A stretch of 64,000 nt of DNA from Polynucleobacter paneuropaeus (GCF_003261235.1 NZ_CP030085.1:1767241-1831240); one strand, 5' to 3'. Positions 1 to 9,222 are shown, counted from the first letter of the stretch. Notes: generated by a model from the sequence alone, not told the origin. Made by a program: numbers and translations.

Positions 1-8
1 ATCTTCAT
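1..8 (-). CDS. first codons of a gene leaving the window on the left
   Basis: An ATG on the minus strand at position 8 is preceded by a good ribosome binding site (AGGAGA, a few bases upstream). Only two codons lie in the window, so the product cannot be named. It would be divergent from the MipA-like gene, and the 141 bases between the two starts would hold both promoters. Confidence 0.4.
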
Positions 9-149
9 ACTGGTCTCCTATTATTTTTTAATGCTTATTTTGCTTAAAACTCTACACTATTTTCTTCCGAATCTTGGGAGTTTTTTGCAGTAGACTCTTA
101 AATGAGATTAGCCATCAAATAATTGCCACATCTTCTTTATCATTTGCCC

Positions 150-908
150 ATGAAATCCATCTTATTTGCCACTCTTCTGGCTATTGCAATACCCAGTTTT
201 GCAATGGATGATGTTTCCGATGGATTGCCTGATCATATTGTGGGCGATATTGGAGCGGCGGTATACACATCGAACTTACACATTGGTACTGAAGGTACGC
301 AATCTTTAGCCTTACCCTACGCCTTCTTTGATTACCAGCGCTTCTTTGCGCGTATTGATGAGGTTGGTATTAAGACCTTTAAGATGGGTTACGGATATTT
401 TGAGCTTGGTGGAAAAATTAATCTCGATACCTATACCGTGAAATCTTCCATCAACGGCACCTCGATTAATCGCAGTGACCCTATTCCGCTTGGCGTTGGC
501 ACCTTTCAAGAAACACCAATCGGTGCTTTCTTTCTGAATGCCTATCATGACTTTGGCAAATCCAAGGGCGCACTTTATGAGCTTTCTTATTTTGGTGAAA
601 TAGAAACCTTTGCGCATGTTGTGGTTTATCCCCAGGTAGGCATTGAGAGACAGTCTTCTCAATATGCAAACTACTATTACGGCATTACTCCAGGAGAGTC
701 TGTTGCTACTGGCTACTCAGCCTATACTGCTCCAGCCACCAGCAATTTAATGGCGGGCTTAATGGTAGAAATTCCAGTGGTTGATAGTTGGTATGTCAAT
801 CTTTATGGCAAGCGCAAATGGCTCGGCAATGGTATCAACAATAGCCCCGTTCTGAACCGCTCATTTCAAGATAATATCTTTGTTGCCTTAGCGTATCGCT
901 TTAAATAA
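150..908 (+). CDS. MipA/OmpV-family outer-membrane protein
   Basis: About 252 residues from the internal Met at 150. I prefer this start because a clean signal peptide follows (MKSILFATLLAIAIPSFA, cut near residue 18); an upstream ATG at 123 would add nine residues before it. The mature part alternates short hydrophobic and aromatic strands and ends in RFK with an aromatic in the last strand, as in a beta-barrel. Layout and length fit MipA/OmpV scaffold or porin-like proteins. The exact substrate or partner is not evident. It is convergent with the CDGSH gene, seven bases away. Confidence 0.7.
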   Translation: MKSILFATLLAIAIPSFAMDDVSDGLPDHIVGDIGAAVYTSNLHIGTEGTQSLALPYAFFDYQRFFARIDEVGIKTFKMGYGYFELGGKINLDTYTVKSSINGTSINRSDPIPLGVGTFQETPIGAFFLNAYHDFGKSKGALYELSYFGEIETFAHVVVYPQVGIERQSSQYANYYYGITPGESVATGYSAYTAPATSNLMAGLMVEIPVVDSWYVNLYGKRKWLGNGINNSPVLNRSFQDNIFVALAYRFK

Positions 909-914
909 GATTCG

Positions 915-1163
915 CTAGAGCTTGGTGTGTGAGCCATCACAATAAGGTGGCGTACTGGTTTGTTTGCAAGCACATAGGTATACCGTTTTGCTTTCAGCCT
1001 CTTGAACCCGCAAGGGATTGAATCCTGAGGCAGTATGAGAGCCATCACAAAAAGGTTGACGCTTACTTTTGCCGCAAGTACACCAGAAATATACTTGTCC
1101 TGCCTCGACCTCTGTTGGGCATGGGGCCTTTTGGGCAATGACTGGCTTATTCATTGCGGTCAT
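915..1163 (-). CDS. double CDGSH iron-sulfur protein
   Basis: A short protein of about 82 residues with two CDGSH-type motifs: CTCGKSKRQPFCDGSH near residue 30 and CACKQTSTPPYCDGSH near the C-terminus. In this family three Cys and one His per motif bind a 2Fe-2S cluster used for electron transfer or redox sensing. I chose the ATG at 1163: its first base pairs overlap the stop of the upstream DUF1275 gene (TGATG), and AGAGGG lies at the right distance. The overlap suggests translational coupling of the two genes. Confidence 0.85.
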   Translation of the reverse strand: MTAMNKPVIAQKAPCPTEVEAGQVYFWCTCGKSKRQPFCDGSHTASGFNPLRVQEAESKTVYLCACKQTSTPPYCDGSHTKL

Positions 1164-1939
1164 CAGCAACCCTCTTTACCTTCTATTAGTCTTTTATATA
1201 TATTTTTAATATCTCGAAAAACTTGTAATGCGGCAATAACCATTAGCGATAAGGAAAGCGGTACAACAGAAATAAAACCAAATTTTTTAAAACTGATTGC
1301 TCCAATAATACCGCCCAGTAGAAACATTAAAAATATAGAGGCGTGGGTTTTGAGTCTGTCGCGATTAGCTTCAACAAAATGATGTTGATTGGCCTCCTGA
1401 GACTTGTTCCAATAAAGCAACTTACCAAGCTCAATACCGATATCCGTAATAACCCCTGTCATATGAGTAGTGCGAATTTCCGCTCTAGAGACTTTGGTCA
1501 CAATGGCATTTTGCAAGCCCATGACAAAACACAGCAAGAGCGCAATGGCAGGGACGGTTAGGGGAACATAAAAACTGAGATGGTCGCCTACAAACCCAAA
1601 TATTAATAATAAGAATGCCTCGAACAAAAGCGGCAGTGCGAACTGACTATGAATGGCCCTTCTTCGCCCCCAGCTCACAATCATTGCCGTTGTCATTGCG
1701 CCCAATAAGAATGCGGCTAAGAGTGAGAGCCCTCCTAAAACTGGCAATAGTCTGCTTAGTGCCAGATCATCTCCAATCCCCGCAATAATGCCGCTCATAT
1801 GGGATGTATAGCGCGCAATTGCCAAAAACCCGCCAGCATTTACAGCACCTGCGACAAAGGCCATATAAACGCCCAAATGAAAATCTGAGCGCATAGACCG
1901 ATGCGGGCTAGTAAGGGCTTGCAGAAATTGAACCGGCAT
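1163..1939 (-). CDS. DUF1275 (YoaK-like) membrane protein
   Basis: A 258-residue integral membrane protein with about six hydrophobic segments. Segments such as FVAGAVNAGGFLAIARYTSH (residues about 29-48) and GLQNAIVTKVSRAEIRTTHM match the DUF1275/YoaK family, in which the paired glycine and arginine-threonine-histidine motifs are typical. The biochemical role of the family is unknown to me; transport has been suggested. It is the first gene of a two-gene minus-strand unit with the CDGSH gene. Confidence 0.8.
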   Translation of the reverse strand: MPVQFLQALTSPHRSMRSDFHLGVYMAFVAGAVNAGGFLAIARYTSHMSGIIAGIGDDLALSRLLPVLGGLSLLAAFLLGAMTTAMIVSWGRRRAIHSQFALPLLFEAFLLLIFGFVGDHLSFYVPLTVPAIALLLCFVMGLQNAIVTKVSRAEIRTTHMTGVITDIGIELGKLLYWNKSQEANQHHFVEANRDRLKTHASIFLMFLLGGIIGAISFKKFGFISVVPLSLSLMVIAALQVFRDIKNIYKRLIEGKEGC

Positions 1940-1997
1940 GACTTATTCTAAATCTTCGTTAGGCTAGCTGGTCCAATATTTTTCTTATAATATTTAG

Positions 1998-2570
1998 ATG
2001 AATTTTCACAAGCCCTTAATGCGCAGCCTTCTAGAATGCCTCTTGAGTGCCGCCCTGTATATGGGCTTCTTCTACTTCAACGGCTTCATCACAGCTTCAA
2101 TCGAGGATACGAGAGGGGTTAACTGGATATTTATTCCCGCCGGTCTGAGAATCTTCCTGACCCTCATTTTTGATTACGCTGGAGCCGCTGGTTTAGTTTT
2201 AGCCTCACTGCTCATTAACTATATTGGCTTTTATCAAACCGACCTCGTCACCAATCTCGGCATTGGAGTCATTTGTGGTCTAGCCCCATTACTCGGCAGG
2301 CACTTTGTCATCCACAACCTCAAAGTCTCGCCCGATCTAAGTAATATCAATATGCAACAATTATTGGGCAGTATTACGGCTTACTCTTTTTTAAGCTCAG
2401 GACTTCATCAGCTTTGGTTTGTTGCACGAGGGCTAGACTCTGGTAGCGCAAATCACTTCATTGCCATGTTTACCGGTGACATGGCAGGCTCAATACTTTT
2501 CATTGCCATCATTAAATACGGCATTGACTTTATTAAACAGAAAAGCAATAAAACGAATCTCTTAGATTAG
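1998..2570 (+). CDS. small multi-pass membrane protein, unknown function
   Basis: 190 residues with about five hydrophobic segments and a charged C-terminus (KQKSNKTNLLD). It is divergent from the DUF1275 gene, with 58 bases between the starts. The segment GVNWIFIPAGLRIFLTLIFD resembles the first part of MASE1-type sensory membrane domains, but no signalling output domain is attached. I do not recognise a specific family. Confidence 0.6.
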   Translation: MNFHKPLMRSLLECLLSAALYMGFFYFNGFITASIEDTRGVNWIFIPAGLRIFLTLIFDYAGAAGLVLASLLINYIGFYQTDLVTNLGIGVICGLAPLLGRHFVIHNLKVSPDLSNINMQQLLGSITAYSFLSSGLHQLWFVARGLDSGSANHFIAMFTGDMAGSILFIAIIKYGIDFIKQKSNKTNLLD

Positions 2571-2583
2571 GAACTCATTAGTT

Positions 2584-3897
2584 CTATTGCAAACCTGCAC
2601 AACCATTGTCTGCAGGTTTTCCTGCAAAGCGTGCCTCTACCCAAGGAACATACATAGGTTCTGATACCGGCGGGGTTGTGTAATGCGTTTGCTCACCCGG
2701 CAACTGAATACGCGTCACATTAGCGCCTAACTTACACATTTGTTGTCGATATAAATCACCCATGACTGGAGGGACGGCTGTATCTTTAGTACCCCAAAAA
2801 ATAATCACTGGTGCAACAGGTTTTACTTTTGCAACGCCACTATCGTAAATAGCTTGAGCCCACGCAAGCGTGTTATCTGCTTTAGTTTTTAGCAATGTCT
2901 TGTATGTATCGCCGTAGTTATAGGTAATAGTATCTGCCGCAGTATGAATACATTTACCGGTATAAATTGCATTCATTGCTTGCGCACCCTCAGGTGTAAA
3001 AATATCTTCCAAGTGTGTATTAGAAAAGCCGTTTGGTATTGCCCAAAAAGTCATAGAGGCATGTGTAAAGTCCATCACATTGGCAGAAAAGGTTTGTAAT
3101 AGCTGTCCAACGAATTGGTCTGCAATTGCAGGATCATTTGGTCGCGCGCTAATCGTCGCTGAAACATCGGGCGGAGCTAGGGCTACAAAACCTACAAACT
3201 CTATGCCATCAAAGGCTGTTCCTTTTTGTGCAATATAGTCAGGCGAACTTGCTGCGGCTAATACAGTACCGCCGCCCTGCGACCAGCCATAGATCATGGC
3301 TTTTTTACCAGCGCCAATTTCTTTCATATCTCCTGCGGCACGAATCGAATTAATCGCATCGCGTGCTTGAGTTCCTGAAACCATATATTGATGTTTACCG
3401 CCACCGCCTTGGCCTTGGTAGTCTGTTGCCACGACAATATAACCATCTTGGATAAACTTTTCCACCGCCGGTAATCCATAGTCTGTGCCAGCATTACCGC
3501 CGATCAAGAAATATTCACTCAAAGGCTGGGCAGGATTAGGCAATTGTGATGGTCCGCAATTTTGTGCAGTGCCGGTGGTTCCATGTGCCCACGCAATAAC
3601 AGGACGTCCATCCTTTGGTGCCCTACCAACTGGCGCAACAATTAATCCAGTTGAAATGGTTTTGCGACCAGCAAGATCTGAGGAAATATAAGCAATACGC
3701 CAAGCACGAGCACCAGCAATGGTAGTGCTAATCGATTCTTTTTTAATGACTTGTCCTAATTTACCCTCAGGATGCATCTTCATAACCGACTCATAAAAAG
3801 TGGGAAGGTATACGGGAGTAGAGCTTGATTGAGCAGAAGCAATAAAGCTGATCGTCGAGCTCATGAGTGCTAATACACAATGTAAATAAAATTTCAT
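2584..3897 (-). CDS. secreted alpha/beta hydrolase of the secretory lipase type
   Basis: 437 residues starting with a signal peptide (cut after about residue 22, FIASA). The nucleophile elbow GWSQGGG lies near residue 204, preceded by the oxyanion region VIAWAHGTTG near residue 103. FWGTKDTAVPP near residue 366 carries the expected Asp and QTHYTTPP the likely catalytic His. Length and motif order fit the secretory lipase (LIP) family, which cleaves acyl esters outside the cytoplasm. The true substrate cannot be told. It stands alone between a convergent membrane-protein gene and the HU terminator. Confidence 0.75.
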   Translation of the reverse strand: MKFYLHCVLALMSSTISFIASAQSSSTPVYLPTFYESVMKMHPEGKLGQVIKKESISTTIAGARAWRIAYISSDLAGRKTISTGLIVAPVGRAPKDGRPVIAWAHGTTGTAQNCGPSQLPNPAQPLSEYFLIGGNAGTDYGLPAVEKFIQDGYIVVATDYQGQGGGGKHQYMVSGTQARDAINSIRAAGDMKEIGAGKKAMIYGWSQGGGTVLAAASSPDYIAQKGTAFDGIEFVGFVALAPPDVSATISARPNDPAIADQFVGQLLQTFSANVMDFTHASMTFWAIPNGFSNTHLEDIFTPEGAQAMNAIYTGKCIHTAADTITYNYGDTYKTLLKTKADNTLAWAQAIYDSGVAKVKPVAPVIIFWGTKDTAVPPVMGDLYRQQMCKLGANVTRIQLPGEQTHYTTPPVSEPMYVPWVEARFAGKPADNGCAGLQ

Positions 3898-3932
3898 TCC
3901 AGATTCCTGTACATTCAGTATGAAAAGGACAT

Positions 3933-3955
3933 GAAAAAACCACCCGAAGGTGGTT
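3933..3955 (-). terminator. intrinsic terminator of the HU gene
   Basis: On the minus strand this reads AACCACC, a UUCG tetraloop, GGTGGTT and then a run of T. It lies 18 bases beyond the HU stop codon. The same hairpin family recurs in the cassette array. Confidence 0.9.
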
Positions 3956-3973
3956 CTTCATTTAAACAGACGA

Positions 3974-4255
3974 TTACTTGCGTTTATTCACGGCATCTTT
4001 GAATGCTTTACCGGCAGAAAACTTTGCTGTCTTAGCTGCAGGTATCTTAATTTCTGCGCCAGTGGCTGGGTTGCGGCCAACGCGAGCAGCTCTCTTACCA
4101 GATTTAAATGTTCCAAAACCAATTAACTGAACATCATCGCCCTTGGTAACGGCTTTAATAATTTGCTCAATGGTTGCGCTCAGTACGCGGTCTGCTGTTG
4201 CTTTAGAAATGTCTGCATCGTTTGCAATTTTTTCTACTAATTCTGCTTTATTCAT
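3974..4255 (-). CDS. hup: HU-family nucleoid DNA-binding protein
   Basis: 93 residues, normal for HU. The beta-arm signature [18 protein letters not shown] near residue 55 and the N-terminus [11 protein letters not shown] are diagnostic. HU binds DNA without strong sequence preference, bends it and supports recombination and replication. A strong ribosome binding site (AGGAGA) precedes the ATG. The gene has its own terminator and about 270 bases of upstream non-coding DNA, so it is transcribed alone. Confidence 0.97.
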   Translation of the reverse strand: MNKAELVEKIANDADISKATADRVLSATIEQIIKAVTKGDDVQLIGFGTFKSGKRAARVGRNPATGAEIKIPAAKTAKFSAGKAFKDAVNKRK

Positions 4256-4522
4256 ATTATCTCCTGGAGAGTATGCAATTTAATGTGAGGATTTTTGATA
4301 ACTGTTTTGTCTATTGACGAGATCATTGTATGTACCTTTTTAGACTAAAACAATCGGGAAATCACATAAATGTTAAATATTTTTTAATCCCCAAATTGGT
4401 TCAAAATCAGTCCCTATAAGGGTTTCGGATGGGGTCTATATATCTGTTTTGCATTAGAGATGCATTTTTAATGCGCTGTAAGGAAAAAATTGGGGCGCTG
4501 AATTAGGCTGCTAATTGAAATC

Positions 4523-5050
4523 TTATTTCAAGGTTTGTAGTAATAATTTTAGAAAACTAGGATCTTCAGCATCGATTGGCCCCATCCAATATGCTCTCAC
4601 AATCCCCTGCCGGTCGACTAAATATGTAGTCGGAATGCCTCTAACTTTCCAGGCACGATAGGTCAAACTGCTGTTATCCAAAGCGATGGGTAAGGCGTTT
4701 TCTGAAACTAAATTTGTCTGGAGAAAGGTTTTAATGCGCGGCCTAGACTCAGCTAGATTTACTGCGAGGACAACCAAGCCTTGCGATTGATATTTTTCCT
4801 GGAGATAAATTAGCTCACCAAACTCCTCCTTGCAGGGTTCACACCAGGTGGCCCAAAAGTTGACCAGAACTACCCTCCCTTTGTATTGCTGGAGGTGAAT
4901 AGTATTGCCTTCAAGATTATTAAGCTCTAAGGAAAGGGGCTTATTTAGCCCCAACTGTGAAAGCGGGGCCCACTGAGCATGAGCCAAAACAGGAATGGCT
5001 AGAAGCACAAGCGCACAATAAGGCAATAAAACGCTTCTGATGTTCAGCAT
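4523..5050 (-). CDS. TlpA-like periplasmic thioredoxin
   Basis: 175 residues. A signal peptide ends near residue 25 (AHA), followed by a thioredoxin fold with the redox motif WATWCEPC at about residues 68-75 and the cis-proline region GIPTTYLVD near residue 139. TlpA/ResA-type proteins reduce disulfides in the periplasm, for example in cytochrome c maturation. The gene starts three bases after the stop of the Tat-exported transglutaminase-like gene, so the two are probably co-transcribed. Confidence 0.88.
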   Translation of the reverse strand: MLNIRSVLLPYCALVLLAIPVLAHAQWAPLSQLGLNKPLSLELNNLEGNTIHLQQYKGRVVLVNFWATWCEPCKEEFGELIYLQEKYQSQGLVVLAVNLAESRPRIKTFLQTNLVSENALPIALDNSSLTYRAWKVRGIPTTYLVDRQGIVRAYWMGPIDAEDPSFLKLLLQTLK

Positions 5051-5053
5051 GGA

Positions 5054-6151
5054 CTAGGCAATGAGTTTGCTAGTAATTTTGTATTTAAAATTGATTGGAT
5101 CTAATGAATCTAAACGGCCTTCTTTAGTTTCACCCTGGGGATACATTAAAAAAGGAATCTTGCCTCTACTGCCCAATTTAGATCCTGGTAATGCAATGTC
5201 GTGCCCATAGTTATAAGGCATCCAATTCATCTCCCAATTACCAAACAAGTAATCACGTATTGCGATCACCTTAGAATCGGTCAAAGTGAGATTAACAGGC
5301 TCCTCAAGAATCACTTTGCGTACGTCTGCAGGATCTACCGCAACCCAACCATAACCTTTAGCAAAGAATTCAGCGCGGCAATGTTGTGCCTTACTAATAT
5401 CAGCAGATCTACCTAAGCTTTTATAGCCCCTTGCAGAATCATCTACCCGAATACCATATACATCGCGTGCAGGAATGCCTGAAGACCTTGCAAGGGCAAC
5501 AAAGACAGCATTAATGTCAGCACACTTGCCGCCTAGATTATTACTTTCAAGCATCAGCTTGACATCACCAACACCACAACCCTTAGTCGCAGGATCGCGA
5601 TAAGTATTTTCAACCACCCAGTTGTAAATCGCTTTAGCTTTATCAACATCGCTTGCATTTTTGGGCAGGGGTTTAAGAATCTCGTTCGCCCTATCTTTGA
5701 CAATGCCATCCGTTGGCAAAAATTCAGTGCTACGTGTCCAATACGCATTCTCATCTTTGCTTAGCATCAATGATTTGTTGAATTGTCCATTTAAGGTACT
5801 GCGTTCTCGTGTTGCAATCAAAAAAGTGCTCACGAGATTACGTGCATTACCTGATGCATCCCACTGACCCCACAGCATGCGTGTATCACCTGTAGGGGTT
5901 TTGAAAATACTGGCCTGCTTAGCGTCTCCATCGGTTGAAATGGCAATAGTCTTGAAATAATCCGTATCCTTAGTCAAGGGCAATGGAATCCAGGCCTGAA
6001 CAATCTGATTGGGTGCATCAATATTCACTTCAGTAGTAATCTCATAACGCTTCCAGTTATCACTCTCAGCCAAGCTACCAAGCGGATACAAGGATGGGAG
6101 AGCTAGCGCACCTACGGTATTTTTGATAAATGTGCGGCGGGTAATATGCAT
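5054..6151 (-). CDS. Tat-exported transglutaminase-like protein
   Basis: About 365 residues from the ATG at 6151, chosen because GAAGG sits just upstream and the protein then begins with a twin-arginine signal (RRTFIKNTVGALALPS). An in-frame start 69 bases upstream would place unrelated residues before the signal. The transglutaminase-like core has Cys in GGKCADINAVF, His in QHCRAEFFA and Asp in GWVAVDPADV, the expected Cys-His-Asp triad. Such bacterial proteins are usually papain-like proteases or amidases. It is co-directional with the downstream thioredoxin. Confidence 0.82.
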   Translation of the reverse strand: MHITRRTFIKNTVGALALPSLYPLGSLAESDNWKRYEITTEVNIDAPNQIVQAWIPLPLTKDTDYFKTIAISTDGDAKQASIFKTPTGDTRMLWGQWDASGNARNLVSTFLIATRERSTLNGQFNKSLMLSKDENAYWTRSTEFLPTDGIVKDRANEILKPLPKNASDVDKAKAIYNWVVENTYRDPATKGCGVGDVKLMLESNNLGGKCADINAVFVALARSSGIPARDVYGIRVDDSARGYKSLGRSADISKAQHCRAEFFAKGYGWVAVDPADVRKVILEEPVNLTLTDSKVIAIRDYLFGNWEMNWMPYNYGHDIALPGSKLGSRGKIPFLMYPQGETKEGRLDSLDPINFKYKITSKLIA

Positions 6152-6215
6152 AAGACCTTCAGTAGATGAGTTTGCCTGAATTATAGGCTCTGCCTCGTAT
6201 CCAATTGGCCAGTAA

Positions 6216-6240
6216 AACAAAAACCGCCCGAAGGCGGCTT
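6216..6240 (-). terminator. intrinsic terminator after the 50-residue secreted protein
   Basis: The minus strand reads AAGCCGCC, TTCG, GGCGGTTT followed by T residues. It ends the unit containing the small gene at 6264-6416. Confidence 0.88.
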
Positions 6241-6263
6241 TAGGAATTCAAATTACGAGCTAA

Positions 6264-6416
6264 CTAGTAAGTCTGCTGCTGCATATGGGCTTGCTCAAAA
6301 TAGGAAATCACTTTGTTCTTAGAGGGCGCAATATCGTCTCCATTTAAAACTGATGCACTGACTGCTCCAGCAAAGAAAGCAATTATCGCAACCAATAAGT
6401 AAGCAAATTTATTCAT
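6264..6416 (-). CDS. 50-residue secreted small protein
   Basis: Translation gives 50 residues: a hydrophobic signal-like N-terminus (MNKFAYLLVAIIAFFAGAVS) followed by about 30 polar residues ending MQQQTY. A strong AGGAGA ribosome binding site lies six bases before the ATG, and a perfect intrinsic terminator follows the TAG stop, so I regard it as a real gene. The family is unknown to me. It lies alone between the transglutaminase-like gene and a tautomerase gene. Confidence 0.7.
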   Translation of the reverse strand: MNKFAYLLVAIIAFFAGAVSASVLNGDDIAPSKNKVISYFEQAHMQQQTY

Positions 6417-6521
6417 CGTTGTCTCCTATTGTTATCAATCAAGTACCCCTGACCGAAACTTTAGGCTTGATTTATGTCAGATTGATGAGATATTTGTGAC
6501 AAGTTAGTAAAGACTGTTGCT

Positions 6522-6914
6522 TTATTGATCCTTTGGTGCGTAGTGCATCACGCCATGGCCAAAAGACCAATTTTCTTTATTAACTTCAACCAGATTAATC
6601 AAAATATCTTGAGGTCTGACTTTAAGCTTTTCTACTAAACCATCACAAATCGCTTGATAAAGAGATTTCTTCATCTGGGTGCTTCTGCCCTCGCTAATGG
6701 TCGCCTGAATAAAGATGATGTCCTCCGAATACTCAATACCTAAGTAGCTTTTGGGAATGACTAACTCATCAGCATCATGCTTGGTGATGATTTGAAACTT
6801 ATCATCCTCAGGAACATTAAAGTGCTGTCGCATTGCCCCGTAAATAATGTCGCCCACCTGCTGAGCGAATCCATCGGGATATTTTTTGCTTAAATCGATT
6901 CTGACAAATGGCAT
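6522..6914 (-). CDS. tautomerase-family protein
   Basis: 130 residues starting MPFVRIDLS. In the tautomerase superfamily the N-terminal proline, exposed after Met removal, is the catalytic base. The protein is about twice the length of 4-oxalocrotonate tautomerase and fits the two-unit subfamily (Tautomerase_2 type), with a second beta-alpha-beta unit near residues 65-115 (FIQATISEGRSTQMKKSLYQ). The substrate is unknown. GGAGC-like sequence precedes the ATG. Confidence 0.8.
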   Translation of the reverse strand: MPFVRIDLSKKYPDGFAQQVGDIIYGAMRQHFNVPEDDKFQIITKHDADELVIPKSYLGIEYSEDIIFIQATISEGRSTQMKKSLYQAICDGLVEKLKVRPQDILINLVEVNKENWSFGHGVMHYAPKDQ

Positions 6915-6947
6915 AAGAGGCTCCTTGTAATTTCTTTTAATCTTATT

Positions 6948-7583
6948 TTATGAATGCATTACCGTACCATGATAAAAATACTGGCCTAACCCGAGTGTAA
7001 AAATAAAATTTCCGTAGAGGGCATGCTCTATGCAAACCAATGCCAAAGAGCGTGACCTTGCGTAAGTGCTAGCAAATATCAGACCACCAATCAAGGACAT
7101 TGCAGGGGCAAGTACATTATGTAAAAAGAGGTGGGCCATACCAAATGCAATGGCGCTAGCAATAACCCAGTACTTAGGATTCTCAAACAAGGTCCGATAA
7201 CGTGCATACATAAAAGCGCGATACATGATTTCTTGTGGAACCACAGATAGAACGGGATACAGAATCATAACTAGCAACCATAAGCCAGCATCCCGCCGAT
7301 AGAGACTAAATAGTGACTCCGGCATAAAGCTCACCATGACTGCAGCAATCATGATAGCCAGCGGTATAAAGCGATACACAATTTTGAGTAAGGATGCCTT
7401 ATTAACTGCATGCCAGCCCCAGAGTGCCTTAAGGCTGATTTTTTGGGTGTACAGATACCAGCAGCAAAGCAATCCTGCTGCCCATAGTAAAGGTATGAAC
7501 CAAATTGCCGAGCGCAACAACATCAAGGCAAAAGGAGAAACCAGGGAAAATAGCGCCAACTCGCACCACAACCAAACAGTCAT
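6948..7583 (-). CDS. CPBP-type intramembrane protease (CAAX protease family)
   Basis: 211 residues with about six membrane segments. The family motifs are visible: QEIMYRAFMYAR near residue 117 (usually EExxxR, here with Gln in the first place), FGMAHLFLH near 147 and EHALYGNF near 187. These residues line the metal or active site of CPBP/Abi proteins. The Glu to Gln change in motif 1 may alter activity. It precedes the tautomerase gene by 33 bases on the same strand. Confidence 0.75.
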   Translation of the reverse strand: MTVWLWCELALFSLVSPFALMLLRSAIWFIPLLWAAGLLCCWYLYTQKISLKALWGWHAVNKASLLKIVYRFIPLAIMIAAVMVSFMPESLFSLYRRDAGLWLLVMILYPVLSVVPQEIMYRAFMYARYRTLFENPKYWVIASAIAFGMAHLFLHNVLAPAMSLIGGLIFASTYARSRSLALVCIEHALYGNFIFTLGLGQYFYHGTVMHS

Positions 7584-7703
7584 AAGAATCCAAAAAATGA
7601 TTAGGCTTCTTTATATACCTAATTACTATTACATGCTCGGAGACAAAATATGCGAGGTCCTGAAATCTCAATCATGTCCTCATAAAGCCTTTATAGTTTC
7701 ATT

Positions 7704-8459
7704 ATGTTTTTGACTGTCCATCGCGCTCCTCAACATGGGCTTATTTGCTTATTACTCGCACTCGTAGGCTGCCCTGTTTTAGGCGCTCCTTTCGAAATCA
7801 AGGTTCATGACGAACTCATCGCAGAATATCAAGAATCTGCTTATGAAATAGAGACAAATCTCTTTCAAGCACCAGCATCACAAGGCCTCAAAACGAATGT
7901 ATTTCAAACTAGACTGGAGTATGGGTATGGCATCGCAAAAAATAGTGAGGTGGGTGCCAATATCTACTTAAGCAATTACAACGGCGTGAGCTATGTGAAT
8001 GGCGGCAAATTAAGCTATATGTATATCCCTACACATGATGAAGAAGGTCTTTGGCATTATGGCGTTAAGAATGAGATCAACTACATCAAGGATGTAGGTG
8101 GGACAGAAACTACTTTTTATGAATTAACGCCCATACTTGCACTGCAACTGCAAGACTGGCGCTTTACTATCAATCCTAGTGTAGATATAGTGCTGAATAA
8201 ATACAGCTCTGCAACTTTCTCTCCGTCGGCTAAAGTGGCTTATGGACTGACGCATAGCCTTGATATAGGCATGGAATACTACGCAGATAACTTACCTAAT
8301 AAAAGTTTGTATAACGTCACGCAACAACCCCATACTGCTTACGTAGTCATAGATGCCAAACATAATAAGTCTACATTTAACTTTGGCGTTGGCAAAGGCG
8401 TGACAACCAATAGTGATAACTGGGTCATCAAACTCATAGCATCCTTAAGTTTTGATTAG
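7704..8459 (+). CDS. predicted outer-membrane barrel protein, unknown function
   Basis: 251 residues with a signal peptide (LICLLLALVGCPVLGA, cut near residue 27). The mature part is a run of amphipathic strands rich in Tyr and Asn and ends in an aromatic-containing strand (LIASLSFD), typical of a transporter-like outer-membrane barrel. It resembles in style, but not in sequence, the barrel protein encoded at 35218-35985. It is convergent with the aquaporin gene. Confidence 0.6.
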   Translation: MFLTVHRAPQHGLICLLLALVGCPVLGAPFEIKVHDELIAEYQESAYEIETNLFQAPASQGLKTNVFQTRLEYGYGIAKNSEVGANIYLSNYNGVSYVNGGKLSYMYIPTHDEEGLWHYGVKNEINYIKDVGGTETTFYELTPILALQLQDWRFTINPSVDIVLNKYSSATFSPSAKVAYGLTHSLDIGMEYYADNLPNKSLYNVTQQPHTAYVVIDAKHNKSTFNFGVGKGVTTNSDNWVIKLIASLSFD

Positions 8460-8473
8460 CGTTTATCCTGCAA

Positions 8474-9121
8474 TTAAGACTGTCGCGTTGAACGGCAGAA
8501 CCATCTGGCGATGAGTGCTACAGCTAATACTTCGGAACCAACAAATCCTAAGACGTCTCTCGGAGCAATGCCAACAAATGTATCGGTGAGACTTCTTGCC
8601 ACAGCAACAGCAGGATTAGCAAAGAAAGTAGATGAAGTAAACCAATAGCCCGCAGTAACAGTTAATGCAACCAACATAGGAATGCGATCTTTTGCTTCTT
8701 TATCACCAATGCGAATGGCTGCGAGTAATATGAGAGTTGATATAAATTCACTTACCCAAATACCTAATCCTGTTCTGACTTTGGTGGATTCTTGGATGAT
8801 CGGCAAACTAAACATTAGATGTGTCAGCCAAATACCAGCGATGGCGCCAGCAAACTGGCAAGCCCAATAACTGAACATCTTTTTCAATGTCAGGTGGCCC
8901 AACTTCCAAAACATCAAAGTGACCACTGGATTAAAGTGAGCGCCAGAGATGGGCCCTAGCAATGTGATCAAGACATATAAGCCCGCTCCAGTAGCGATAC
9001 TATTTCCAAGTAAGGCCACTGCAGCATTACCTGCACCCAATGTCTCGCCCATAATTCCGGAGCCAGCAACAATAGCCAAAAGCAAGGCTGTACCAATAAA
9101 TTCGGATAAATAAGATCTCAT
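8474..9121 (-). CDS. aquaporin/MIP-family channel
   Basis: 215 residues and six membrane spans. The two half-helix signatures are HFNPVV near residue 62 (NPV in place of NPA) and FANPAVAVAR near residue 166 (NPA). Members of this shorter MIP subgroup conduct water, glycerol or uncharged metalloids; no ars genes are adjacent here, so the substrate is open. It is the last ordinary gene before the tRNA-Phe cassette array. Confidence 0.88.
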   Translation of the reverse strand: MRSYLSEFIGTALLLAIVAGSGIMGETLGAGNAAVALLGNSIATGAGLYVLITLLGPISGAHFNPVVTLMFWKLGHLTLKKMFSYWACQFAGAIAGIWLTHLMFSLPIIQESTKVRTGLGIWVSEFISTLILLAAIRIGDKEAKDRIPMLVALTVTAGYWFTSSTFFANPAVAVARSLTDTFVGIAPRDVLGFVGSEVLAVALIARWFCRSTRQS

Positions 9122-9146
9122 AGTCTGATCATAAAGCCCAAATGTG

Positions 9147-9167
9147 AAAAACCACCCGAAGGTGGTT
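9147..9167 (-). terminator. intrinsic terminator, cassette 1
   Basis: AACCACC-UUCG-GGTGGTT hairpin followed by T residues on the minus strand. It lies beyond the TPR gene, with a decayed tRNA-Phe fragment between stop codon and hairpin. Confidence 0.85.
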
Positions 9168-9173
9168 GTGGTG

Positions 9174-9212
9174 TTTCTTGGTCTGACGGGAAAGAATCAA
9201 CCAAGACTCGGG
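9174..9212 (-). repeat. decayed tRNA-Phe 3' fragment R1 (leftmost)
   Basis: TTTCTTGGT is followed by a degraded match to the T-arm and acceptor sequence (GAATCAACCA kept). Its position between the stop of the TPR gene and a UUCG terminator is exactly that of the clear fragments further right, which is the main reason for the call. It marks the outer end of the array. Confidence 0.5.
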
Positions 9213-9222
9213 GTGTCAGGCT

